From the NCBI GenBank assembly GCA_017505505.1, contig JAFVPA010000019.1, positions 1 through 33,589 on the forward strand: a stretch of 33,589 bases of DNA, in the 5' to 3' direction. A model generated the notes under the pieces. It did not search any database. It was not told the origin of the DNA and worked only from the letters and a program-made list of their open reading frames with translations. Below, in pieces: positions 13,733-21,499 of the stretch (position 1 is its first letter; every line of letters starts with the position of its first letter). The position numbers were made by a program, and so were the translations under genes. The DNA comes from Oscillospiraceae bacterium (lineage in GTDB: Bacteria; Bacillota_A; Clostridia; Oscillospirales; Oscillospiraceae).

Positions 13733-15940
13733 TTAGCCTTCAGCAGCAGCCTTCTTGGTGGTGCGCTTGCGGGTGGTCTTTTTGGGGGCCTCTTCGGCAG
13801 CGGGAGCAGCCTCAGCGGCCTTTTTGGTGGTGCGCTTCCGGGTTGCCTTCTTCTCCTCGGCAGGAGCGGCGGCCTCCTCGGTCACCTTCTTGGTGGTGCG
13901 CTTGCGGGTAGTCTTCTTGGGAGCCTCAACTGCTGCGGGCTCCTCTGCCGGAGGGGGGAGGATCACCTTTTCCTTCAGCACGAAGCAGGTACGGGCAGGG
14001 ATGTACAGCTCAATGTAATGCTTGCCGTCGAACATCTTGGAGGAGTAGGTCTGCATCTTCACATTGTTGAAGCCGCCGTACTTCTCATCGTCAGAGGACA
14101 GGATGACGGTATACTCGCCGGGCTGATGCACGGGAACCAGAACGTTGTTCAGGCTCTGGGCGAAGTGGAAGTTGAAGACGAACAGCAGGCCGCCCCGGTA
14201 GAAGGCGCAGGTCTGCTCGGGAGCCTTCATCAGCATCATGTCAGCCATCCGCTGGTTGAACATGCCGTTTTCCTTGGTAACGGCCACCATGTCCTTGTCG
14301 AAATCGTTCAGCCACTGATACTTCAGGAAGCCGTTGTTCTTCAGGCTCCACTGACGGCGGCAGTAGTGGAAGCTCCAGCCGTTGCCCTCACGGGGGAAGT
14401 CGATCCATTCGGGATGGCCGAACTCGTTGCCCATGAAGTTCAGATAGCCCTCGCCGCCGCCGGCCAGGGTGAACAGGCGGATCATCTTATGCAGGGCGAT
14501 GGCACGGTCAATGACAGGATTGTGGCAATCCTTGTTCATGTCGGTGTACATGGCAGCGTCAGCCAGACGGAAGATCATGGTCTTGTCGCCAACCAGAGCC
14601 TGGTCGTGGGATTCCACGTAGGCGATGGTGTTCTCGCCGGGACGGCGCAGGCACATGTCGCCCCACATCTTATTGATATCCCAGAACTGGTCCTGACCCT
14701 TGACGGCCTTGATCCACATATCCGGCAGACCCATGCCCAGACGGTAGTCGAAGCCGATGCCGCCGTCCTCGATGGGCAGCGCCATACCGGGCATACCGGA
14801 CATATCCTCGGCGATGGTGATGGCCTTGGGGTTCACTTCCCGGATCAGCTCGTTGGCCAGCTGCAGGTAGGTGATGGCCTCGGTGTGGGTGTTGTAGGAG
14901 AAGTACTTGCCGTTGTCGTTAAAGTCGGTGCCCAGGCCGTGGTCATGGTACAGCATGGAGGTGACACCGTCGAAACGGAAGCCGTCGAAGTGGTACTCGG
15001 TCATCCAGAACTTCAGGTTGGACAGCAGGAAATGGAGCACGCCGGTCTTGCCGTAGTCGAAGCACTTGGTGCCCCAGGCAGGATGCTCGCCCTTGTCGCC
15101 GTCATGGAAGAACTGCCAGGTGGTGCCGTCGAACATGTTGATGCCCTCGGCGGTGTTCTTGACAGCGTGGGAGTGGACCAGGTCCAGCAGCACACGGATG
15201 CCCATAGCGTGGGCCTTGTTCACCAGATACTTCAGATCCTCAGGCTTGCCGAACCAGCTGGAGGCAGCGTAGAAGTTGGAGACCTGGTAGCCGAAGGAGC
15301 CGTAGTAGGGATGCTCCATAATGGCCATCAGCTGGATGGTATTGTAGCCGGCTTCCTTGATATGCTCCAGGGTGATGTCGGCAAATTCCTTATAGGTGCC
15401 CACACGGCCCTCTTCCTGAGCCATGCCCACGTGGGCCTCGTAGATGTACAGCTTGTCCTCACCGACGAAACCGGCATCGGTCCACTCGAAGACCTTGCGG
15501 TCGTCCACGACCTCGGCTTCGAAGGTATTGTTGGTCTTGTTCTGCACAGCCCGGCGGCAGTACAGGGGCAGGTGCTCGGTGCGGGTCATATTGGCATCCA
15601 CAACGGTCTTGACCTTACAGCCGTCCCACAGAGCGTCGTCGCCCTCCAGATACAGCTCCCAGTTGCCGTCGCCAACCCGGGTCAGGGGATGGGAGGTCTG
15701 GTTCCAGCCGTTGAATTCGCCTTCCAGATACAGCTGATAGGCGCTGGGAGCCCACTCACGGTAATACCAGCCGCCGTCCACATGGTGGAAGCCATAGTAA
15801 TTATGGGCATTGGCAAAGTCATTCAAGGTCTGGCCCTCGCCCAGAATGCGGCTCTTGGTAGCCCGGTACAGGAACATACGCAGGTCGATATCGCCGGCAA
15901 AGCTCTGAAGCTGGGGATTCAGTTCTAAGATACGATACAT
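13733..15940 (-). CDS. glgB: Eukaryotic-type 1,4-alpha-glucan branching enzyme with basic repeat tail
   Basis: Makes α-1,6 branches in glycogen. The 735-residue product has an N-terminal CBM48-like domain (to about 170), a GH13 catalytic barrel and a C-terminal β-domain. Catalytic residues are in GFRFDGVTSMLYHDHG (nucleophile Asp), ITIAEDMSGMPG (acid Glu) and AYVESHDQALVGDKT (Asp). These motifs match the eukaryotic GH13_8 type and not E. coli-type GlgB. Residues 662-735 form an extra Lys/Arg/Ala tail with three copies of TRKRTTKK between acidic Ala/Glu spacers, like histone H1-type tails. The ATG at 15940 with AAAGGTG upstream is preferred over the GTG at 15949. It stands alone: no other glg genes are in the window. 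Confidence 0.95.
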   Translation of the reverse strand: MYRILELNPQLQSFAGDIDLRMFLYRATKSRILGEGQTLNDFANAHNYYGFHHVDGGWYYREWAPSAYQLYLEGEFNGWNQTSHPLTRVGDGNWELYLEGDDALWDGCKVKTVVDANMTRTEHLPLYCRRAVQNKTNNTFEAEVVDDRKVFEWTDAGFVGEDKLYIYEAHVGMAQEEGRVGTYKEFADITLEHIKEAGYNTIQLMAIMEHPYYGSFGYQVSNFYAASSWFGKPEDLKYLVNKAHAMGIRVLLDLVHSHAVKNTAEGINMFDGTTWQFFHDGDKGEHPAWGTKCFDYGKTGVLHFLLSNLKFWMTEYHFDGFRFDGVTSMLYHDHGLGTDFNDNGKYFSYNTHTEAITYLQLANELIREVNPKAITIAEDMSGMPGMALPIEDGGIGFDYRLGMGLPDMWIKAVKGQDQFWDINKMWGDMCLRRPGENTIAYVESHDQALVGDKTMIFRLADAAMYTDMNKDCHNPVIDRAIALHKMIRLFTLAGGGEGYLNFMGNEFGHPEWIDFPREGNGWSFHYCRRQWSLKNNGFLKYQWLNDFDKDMVAVTKENGMFNQRMADMMLMKAPEQTCAFYRGGLLFVFNFHFAQSLNNVLVPVHQPGEYTVILSSDDEKYGGFNNVKMQTYSSKMFDGKHYIELYIPARTCFVLKEKVILPPPAEEPAAVEAPKKTTRKRTTKKVTEEAAAPAEEKKATRKRTTKKAAEAAPAAEEAPKKTTRKRTTKKAAAEG

Positions 15941-16012
15941 AAACGTCACCTTTCGTTTTTAATTTGCATAACAATCAGAGAGGTGTACAAATTACATAAC
16001 CTCTTACATTAT

Positions 16013-16041
16013 ATTTTAGGCGACATTTGGTAGTATGTCAA
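16013..16041 (-). promoter_or_regulatory. glgB promoter
   Basis: Minus strand: consensus -35 TTGACA (16041-16036), 17 bp spacer, -10 TAAAAT (16018-16013). The leader is about 65 bases. Confidence 0.75.
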
Positions 16042-16076
16042 GCTATTTTCGTGAAAGTGACACATAAGAAACGAAA

Positions 16077-16114
16077 GTGTGGAGCCTGTCCGGTCACGGA
16101 AACAGACTCCACAC
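16077..16114 (-). terminator. Terminator of the EamA transporter gene
   Basis: 13 bp stem GTGTGGAGTCTGT / ACAGGCTCCACAC on the minus strand (one G-T pair), followed by TTTCGTTTC. It lies 12 bases past the stop and just upstream of the glgB promoter. Confidence 0.7.
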
Positions 16115-16126
16115 ACTACGCACAAA

Positions 16127-16987
16127 TCAAAGCTCATTCCACAGGGTAAAGCCCAGGATCAGACCGCCGCCGATCAGCTGCTGCCAGCTCAAAGGCTCTC
16201 CCAGAACGGCCACGCCAATGATGACGGCCACCAACGGGTCGATGTAGCTTAAAATAGCGGCCTCCTGTCCGGGCAGTTCCTTTAAAGAAGAAAAGTAGAG
16301 GCAGTAGGTGATTCCGGTGTGCACCAGACCCACAATCAGCAGACAGATCCAGCCCAGGGAATCCAGTCCGCCCAGAGAAACAGAACCCTGAACTGTCACA
16401 TAGGGAACCAGGATCAAAATGGCTGCCAGAAATTGCAGGAAGGTCCGGTGGATACCGGCGACCCCCCTGATAAATTTGTTCAGCAGAATGACCGTGGCGT
16501 AAAATACCGCCGCACCCAGGCCGAACAGAACACCCAGCGTATCATTTCCGCCCCGCCCCAGATCCGTGATGCCGATGACCAGCGCCAGGCCTAGGGTGGA
16601 CATGATGAAGCAGAGGATCTGCTTTTTTGTCAGCTTCTCTTTAAATAAGAAGGGACACACGACGGTGACGATGACCGGAGCGAAATAATAGCTCAGGGTA
16701 GAGATTGCCACCGTGGTATATTTATAGGCCTCAAAAAGCAATATCCAGTTGATGCCCATGGCCATGCCGGAAACCAGCAGCAGGGGCAGCTCCCGGCCCA
16801 GCCCCTTCAGGGGAATGCGCTGTCTGGTCACAAGCAGAAAGCTGCCGATAAGCAAAGCGGCCAGAATGGCCCGGTACAGGGCTAACTCAGCGGAAGAAAC
16901 GGCAATGTTACGTACAAAGGGCGCCAGAGTGCCGAACATGACCATGGAAATGATCAGTGACAGACGGGCCCGGTTTGATTTTTTCAT
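16127..16987 (-). CDS. EamA/DMT family transporter
   Basis: Inner-membrane carrier of the drug/metabolite transporter superfamily, probably exporting a small metabolite; the substrate cannot be told. The 286-residue product has ten hydrophobic segments in two EamA repeats, from LSLIISMVMFGTLAPFVRN to LIGGGLILGFTLW, with the typical ends ALYRAILAALLIG and PLVAVIIGVAVLGEPLSWQQ. The ATG at 16987 is chosen because the in-frame ATG at 17032 lies inside the promoter. The ribosome-binding site (GGGGA) is weak. It is monocistronic, with a promoter at 17023-17051 and a terminator after it. Confidence 0.92.
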   Translation of the reverse strand: MKKSNRARLSLIISMVMFGTLAPFVRNIAVSSAELALYRAILAALLIGSFLLVTRQRIPLKGLGRELPLLLVSGMAMGINWILLFEAYKYTTVAISTLSYYFAPVIVTVVCPFLFKEKLTKKQILCFIMSTLGLALVIGITDLGRGGNDTLGVLFGLGAAVFYATVILLNKFIRGVAGIHRTFLQFLAAILILVPYVTVQGSVSLGGLDSLGWICLLIVGLVHTGITYCLYFSSLKELPGQEAAILSYIDPLVAVIIGVAVLGEPLSWQQLIGGGLILGFTLWNEL

Positions 16988-17022
16988 AGGAAAGTCCCCG
17001 CTTTTTGATAAAGGATAGAGAG

Positions 17023-17051
17023 AAAATACCATATGTCTGCTATGCTGTCAA
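17023..17051 (-). promoter_or_regulatory. EamA gene promoter
   Basis: Minus strand: consensus -35 TTGACA (17051-17046), 17 bp spacer, -10 TATTTT (17028-17023) with an extended TGG. Confidence 0.65.
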
Positions 17052-17218
17052 TGGTGGAGAAGGGGAGAAAAGAACAGGTTTGCCATTTCTTTGTCCGCCA
17101 TTAGCGTACAAAACTCCCTGTGCTATGGTCAAACTGCACAGGCAAATTATTAAAAAAGTGTTAAATTAGGGCAAATATCCAAAAAACGCCAAATGAGCAG
17201 AAATAACCCCCGAATGAC

Positions 17219-17247
17219 TTGAAAAATGAAAAAAATTGGTCTATAAT
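17219..17247 (+). promoter_or_regulatory. Promoter of the DUF3798 ABC importer operon
   Basis: -35 TTGAAA (17219-17224), 17 bp spacer, consensus -10 TATAAT (17242-17247). It lies in an A-rich tract, which often strengthens promoters, and leaves a leader of about 155 bases. Confidence 0.8.
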
Positions 17248-17250
17248 AAG

Positions 17251-17408
17251 GTCACTTCTAAGGGAAACTTTACTGTGATAAAGCGGTAAAGCGACTTTGG
17301 GAGGAACAAAAATGGTTTACGTCCTGTAAAAACGGCGGAACCAGCAAAATGTACGATCACCACCTTTTTTGGCGGTCGGCATAAAAACGAAAAATGGAGG
17401 ACAAGAAA
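17251..17408 (+). other. Long 5' leader with a five-codon mini-ORF
   Basis: The leader has a good ribosome-binding site GGGAGGA and, 7 bases on, an ATG (17312-17329) reading Met-Val-Tyr-Val-Leu then TAA. The mini-ORF overlaps a small hairpin TTTAC/GTAAA. Further on, ACCACC-T6-GGCGGT (one mismatch) can pair. An earlier segment (17251-17295) can fold as a compact three-way junction, but the predicted start site falls within its first strand. No known riboswitch class was recognised. Confidence 0.4.
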
Positions 17409-18545
17409 ATGAAAAGAATCGCAACTCTGCTGCTGGCTCTGATCATGGTCTTCTCCCTGGTCGCTTGCGGCGGCTCTTCCGAAGAGCCCGCAGCTGAGGC
17501 CAAGGCTGATTACAAGATCGGTATCATCACCGGCACCGTCTCCCAGGGCGAGGAAGAGTACCAGGCTGCACAGAACCTGAAGGCTAAGTACGGCGACATG
17601 GTCGTTACCGCTACTTACCCCGACAACTTCTCCACCGAGACCGAGCAGACCATCGCTACCGTGACCAACATGGCCGCTGACCCCGACGTTAAGGCTATCG
17701 TCTTCGTCCAGGCTGTTCCCGGCGCTGCTGCTGCTATCAACAAGGTCAAGGAGACCCGCGACGACATCCTGTTCATCTCCGGCGTCTGCGCTGAGGATCC
17801 CGCTGTCATCGCTGCTGCTTCCGACATCTGCCTGCTGGTCGACGAGATCCAGATGGGCAAGACCATCATCGACCAGGCTGTTGCCATGGGTGCTAAGACC
17901 TTCGTGCACATCTCCTTCGAGCGTCACCTGGGCTATGCTACCATCTCCGCCCGTCAGCAGCTGTTCAAGGAGAACTGCGCAGCCAACGGCATTGAGTACG
18001 TCGAAGCTACCGCTCCCGATCCCACCGGCGACGCTGGCGTTACCGGCGCTCAGGCTTGGGTTACCGAGAACATCAAGGTCTACGTTGACCAGTACGGCAA
18101 GGACACCGCTTTCTTCTGCACCAACTGCTCCATGCAGGTTCCTCTGATCCAGCAGTGTGCTGAGCTGGGCGCTATCTATCCCCAGCAGTGCTGCCCCTCT
18201 CCCTACCACGGCTACCCCAGCGCCTTCAACATCTCCACCGAAGGCCACGAGGGCGACGTTCCCTACATGCTGGAGCAGATCACCGCTAAGGTTGCTGAGT
18301 ACGGCAACACCGGCCGTATGTCCACTTGGGAAGTTCCTGTCAACATGGTTATGATCGAGGCTGGCTTCAACTACGCTCAGAAGTGGATCGAAGGCACCAT
18401 CGCTGACCGCTGCGACGAGGCCGCTCTGCTGGCTGAGATCCAGGCTATCGCCGGCGACGCTGCTTCCATCTCCAAGTACGCTGACGAGGCTTCCGGCGAG
18501 ATCGCCAACTTCTTCATGATCCTGTGCCCCTTCTACACCTTCTAA
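17409..18545 (+). CDS. DUF3798 substrate-binding lipoprotein of an ABC importer
   Basis: Probable extracellular ligand-binding protein. The 378-residue product begins with a signal peptide and lipobox LVACGG, so Cys19-20 region is lipidated and the protein is anchored outside the membrane. After an Ala/Glu linker, DYKIGIITGTVSQGEEEYQAA matches what I know of DUF3798, with a periplasmic-binding-like fold inferred. It has an unusual cysteine-rich region near residues 238-260 (CTNCSM and QQCCPSPYHGYP). The ATG at 17409 has GGAGG 8 bases before it; the earlier ATG at 17394 has none. Codon bias is extreme, implying very high expression. ATPase and permease genes follow after a terminator. The substrate is unknown; the ATPase and permeases are of the nucleoside/sugar (RbsA-like) type. 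Confidence 0.85.
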   Translation: MKRIATLLLALIMVFSLVACGGSSEEPAAEAKADYKIGIITGTVSQGEEEYQAAQNLKAKYGDMVVTATYPDNFSTETEQTIATVTNMAADPDVKAIVFVQAVPGAAAAINKVKETRDDILFISGVCAEDPAVIAAASDICLLVDEIQMGKTIIDQAVAMGAKTFVHISFERHLGYATISARQQLFKENCAANGIEYVEATAPDPTGDAGVTGAQAWVTENIKVYVDQYGKDTAFFCTNCSMQVPLIQQCAELGAIYPQQCCPSPYHGYPSAFNISTEGHEGDVPYMLEQITAKVAEYGNTGRMSTWEVPVNMVMIEAGFNYAQKWIEGTIADRCDEAALLAEIQAIAGDAASISKYADEASGEIANFFMILCPFYTF

Positions 18546-18592
18546 TTTAAAAGGGAAGAAGCGCACCGTTTCATAGAGAAACAGCAAAGATC

Positions 18593-18631
18593 AATGCGCC
18601 CATCGGTCTTGATCGGTGGGCGCATTTTTCC
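18593..18631 (+). terminator. Terminator between binding-protein and ATPase genes
   Basis: 10 bp stem AATGCGCCCA / TGGGCGCATT with an inner partly paired loop, then TTTTT. It probably lowers transcription into the ATPase and permeases relative to the abundant lipoprotein. Confidence 0.75.
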
Positions 18632-18643
18632 GATTCCTATTAT

Positions 18644-18722
18644 TGTAGGGCGGCTTGCCCTCAAGCCGCCATTTCTACCACAGAAATGGATCAGACGGCG
18701 GGCTGAGGGCAGCCCGCCCTAC
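18644..18722. repeat. 79 bp MITE-like element inside the ABC operon
   Basis: Inverted ends of 27 bp match at 23 positions; they start TGTAGGGCGGCTTGCCC and end GGGCAGCCCGCCCTACA. Each end forms its own hairpin. The left end is nearly identical to the solo hairpin at 3382-3400. A further hairpin (18746-18772, CGAAGGGCAC / GTGCCTTTCG) follows before the ATPase gene. Confidence 0.75.
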
Positions 18723-18818
18723 ATTCGACTAAGCATAGGATTGACCGAAGGGCACATTGATTGTGCCTTTCGCTGAGTCCTTATTATGTTAAAAACACTC
18801 TATAAAAGGGGTTATTTA

Positions 18819-20417
18819 ATGGAAAACAAATACGTATTGAAAATGGAGGGCATCACCAAGGAATACTTTGGCAACAAGGTCCTGAAGGGCGTTGAGCTGA
18901 AGGTCAAGCCCGGTGAGATCCACGCCCTCATGGGTGAGAACGGCGCAGGCAAGTCCACGCTGATGAACATCCTGTTCGGTATGCCGGTGATCCATTCTAC
19001 CGGCGGCTTCGGCGGTACCATCGAGTTTAACGGCGAGCCCGTAAATATCGACAATCCCCACAAGGCCATGGAACTGGGCATCGGCATGGTGCACCAGGAG
19101 TTCATGCTGATTCCCGGCTTTACCGTTACCGAGAACGTCAAGCTGGGCCGTGAGATCTCCAATCCCACCGTGGCCAGCTCCATCTTCGGCAAGTCTCTGG
19201 AAAAGCTGGACAAGCCTGCCATGGCAGACGATACTCGCAAGGCGCTGAATACCATCGGCCTGGGCGTTGAGGACTACGCACGGGTTGCCGGTATGCCTGT
19301 CGGCTACATGCAGTTCATTGAGATTGCCCGAGAGATCGACAAGACCGGCATCAAGCTGCTGATCTTCGATGAGCCCACTGCCGTGCTGACCGAGTCCGAG
19401 GCTGACCGCCTGCTGGATACCATGCGCGTCATTGCGTCCAAGGGCATCGCCATCATCTTCATCACCCACCGTATCAATGAGGTCATCGATGTTACCGATT
19501 CCATGACCGTTCTCCGGGACGGCACCTTCGTGGAGCGTCTGGAGACCAAGGGTACCACCGCTGCCCGTATCGCAGAGCTGATGATCGGCCGTCAGGTGGA
19601 AAAGCTGGTGGACGATATGGAGGAGGACAACCGTTCCATCTCCGAGGATGACATCATGCTCAGCCTTAAGAACTTCTACGTGGATATGCCCGGTGAAAAG
19701 GTTAAGGGTGTTGACCTGAACCTGCGCCGTGGTGAAATCCTGGGCATCGGCGGTCTGGCCGGTCAGGGTAAGGTGGGCATTCCCAACGGTATCCTGGGCC
19801 TGTATCCCGCAGCCGGCGAGATCACCTTTGACGGCCAGAAGATCGATCCCACCAAGCTGGGTGATGCGCTGCAGAAGGGCATTGCCTTTGTTTCTGAGGA
19901 CCGCCGTGGTGTGGGCCTGCTGCTGAACGAATCCATCGAGCAGAACATCATCTTCACCGCCCTGCAGATCCAGGGAAAATTCCTGAAGAAGTACGGTCCT
20001 TTCACCCAGTTCGATGATAAGGGTGCCCGGAACCATGCTCTGGATATGATTAAGGCTCTGGACATCCGCTGCACCGGTCCCGACCAGTATGCAGGCCGCC
20101 TGTCCGGCGGTAACCAGCAGAAGGTCTGCCTGGCCCGTGCCATTACCATGACCCCCAAGCTGCTGATCGTCTCCGAGCCCACCCGCGGCATCGACATCGG
20201 TGCCAAGAAGCTAGTGCTGGAGCTGCTGGCCAAGATGAACCGGGAGCAGGGCATGACCATTATCATGGTCTCTTCCGAGCTGAACGAGCTGCGTTCCCTG
20301 TGTGACCGCATCGCCATCGTTTCCGACGGCAAGCTCACCGGCATCTTCGCACCTGACGCATCCGACGCGGAATACGGCCTGGCCATGTCCGGCGTCACCG
20401 AAGGAGGTAAAGTCTGA
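18819..20417 (+). CDS. Tandem ABC ATPase of an RbsA/BmpA-type importer
   Basis: Cytoplasmic motor of the importer; 532 residues with two nucleotide-binding domains. Domain 1 has Walker A GENGAGKST (about residue 39), Q-loop VHQEF and Walker B LLIFDEPTAVL, but its signature motif is degenerate (VGYMQFIEIARE in place of LSGGQ). Domain 2 has a degenerate Walker A (GLAGQGKVGIPN), as in RbsA-type proteins, with an intact LSGGNQQKVCLARA and Walker B LLIVSEPTRGID. So one site pairs an intact Walker A with an intact signature, and the other is probably inactive. The ATG at 18819 has AAAGGGG upstream; an in-frame ATG at 18786 lacks one. The stop overlaps the next start by one base (TGATG). Confidence 0.94.
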   Translation: MENKYVLKMEGITKEYFGNKVLKGVELKVKPGEIHALMGENGAGKSTLMNILFGMPVIHSTGGFGGTIEFNGEPVNIDNPHKAMELGIGMVHQEFMLIPGFTVTENVKLGREISNPTVASSIFGKSLEKLDKPAMADDTRKALNTIGLGVEDYARVAGMPVGYMQFIEIAREIDKTGIKLLIFDEPTAVLTESEADRLLDTMRVIASKGIAIIFITHRINEVIDVTDSMTVLRDGTFVERLETKGTTAARIAELMIGRQVEKLVDDMEEDNRSISEDDIMLSLKNFYVDMPGEKVKGVDLNLRRGEILGIGGLAGQGKVGIPNGILGLYPAAGEITFDGQKIDPTKLGDALQKGIAFVSEDRRGVGLLLNESIEQNIIFTALQIQGKFLKKYGPFTQFDDKGARNHALDMIKALDIRCTGPDQYAGRLSGGNQQKVCLARAITMTPKLLIVSEPTRGIDIGAKKLVLELLAKMNREQGMTIIMVSSELNELRSLCDRIAIVSDGKLTGIFAPDASDAEYGLAMSGVTEGGKV

Positions 20418-21499
20418 TGACTAAGGAAAAATTCAAGAAAGCCATTGACGTCATCGGCCTGCCCCGACTGATCGTCTTCTGCTTCTTCGCAGCCATTGTC
20501 ATCACCGCTGCCGTCAACGGCATCGATGTGGCATCCTATTTCTCTTCCACCCTGAAGTATTTCGGCATGTGGGGCATCCTGGTTCTGGCCATGATCCCTT
20601 CCATCAAGTGCGGCATTGGCCCCAACTTCGGTGTCTCTCTTGGCATCGTCTGCGGCCTGCTTGGTACTTTGCTTGCCATCCAGTTCAATATTGCCCCCGT
20701 GGTCAACGGTATGCTCCCTGGCTTCGGCCCCTGGGCTTCCATGTTTTTCGCCATGATCGTGGCAGCTATCGTTGCATGGTTGGTTGGTGTTGCCTACGGC
20801 AAGCTGCTGAACCTGGTCAAGGGTTCTGAAATGACCGTCACCACTTACATCGGCTACTCTGCAATTTATCTGATGTGCATCGTCTGGTTCCGGGCCCCCT
20901 TCAACAGCGGCGAGATCATCTGGCCTCTGGGCGGCGTGGGTGTCCGTAACTCCGTTGCCATGGAATCCTCCTTTGGCTATCTGCTGAACGATTTCCTGGG
21001 CTTCAACATCGGCCCTGTCTTCATCCCCACCGGTATCGTGCTGGCCGTGCTGATTGCCTGCCTGTTCGTCTACCTGTATTTCCGTTCCAAGACCGGTATT
21101 GCCATCACTGCTGCCGGTGCTAACCCCACTTTCGCACGGGCCAGCGGCATTGACGTGGACAAGATGCGCGTCAAGGGCATCGCCCTGTCCACCGTTCTGG
21201 GTGCCATCGGCATCATCGTCTACACCCAGGGCTTCGGCTACCTGCAGGCCTACACCGCTCCTCTGAGCATGGGCTTCATCTGTGTCGCTTCCGTTCTGAT
21301 CGGCGGCGCCACCACCACCAAGGCTACCATCATGCACGTGCTGATCGGTACCTTCCTGTATCAGGGCCTGATCATCTTCACGCCCCCCGTTTCCAACCAT
21401 CTGCTGGCCGGTACCGATATTTCCGATACCATCCGCCAGATCATCCAGAACGGCGTTATCCTGTACGCTCTGGCACAGGCCAAAGGAGGTTCTGACTAA
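20417..21499 (+). CDS. ABC importer permease 1 (BPD_transp_2 type)
   Basis: Integral membrane subunit; 360 residues with about nine hydrophobic segments. It resembles the nucleoside/sugar (RbsC-like) permease family: SIKCGIGPNFGVSLGIVCGLLG in the first half, and the cytoplasmic coupling region GANPTFARASGIDVDKMRVKG followed by helices in the second. It starts with the last A of the ATPase stop and ends overlapping the next start, so the three genes are translationally coupled and likely made in equal amounts. It pairs with permease 2 to form a heterodimeric channel. Confidence 0.93.
   Translation: MTKEKFKKAIDVIGLPRLIVFCFFAAIVITAAVNGIDVASYFSSTLKYFGMWGILVLAMIPSIKCGIGPNFGVSLGIVCGLLGTLLAIQFNIAPVVNGMLPGFGPWASMFFAMIVAAIVAWLVGVAYGKLLNLVKGSEMTVTTYIGYSAIYLMCIVWFRAPFNSGEIIWPLGGVGVRNSVAMESSFGYLLNDFLGFNIGPVFIPTGIVLAVLIACLFVYLYFRSKTGIAITAAGANPTFARASGIDVDKMRVKGIALSTVLGAIGIIVYTQGFGYLQAYTAPLSMGFICVASVLIGGATTTKATIMHVLIGTFLYQGLIIFTPPVSNHLLAGTDISDTIRQIIQNGVILYALAQAKGGSD

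Noticed and set aside
13694..15928. Over 700-codon open frame antisense to glgB
   Set aside because: The opposite strand is clearly glgB with catalytic motifs; the antisense product is a His/Val/Gln-rich shadow.
17251..17295. Possible hammerhead ribozyme or purine riboswitch
   Set aside because: The three-way fold is present, but the hammerhead core CTGATGA is not (CTGTGAT instead), purine-riboswitch conserved loops are missing, and the predicted RNA start lies inside the first strand.
17241..18587. Long open frame antisense to the DUF3798 lipoprotein gene
   Set aside because: It is produced by the strong codon bias of the real gene; the translation is low-complexity Val/Gly/Ser/Asp and has no family features.
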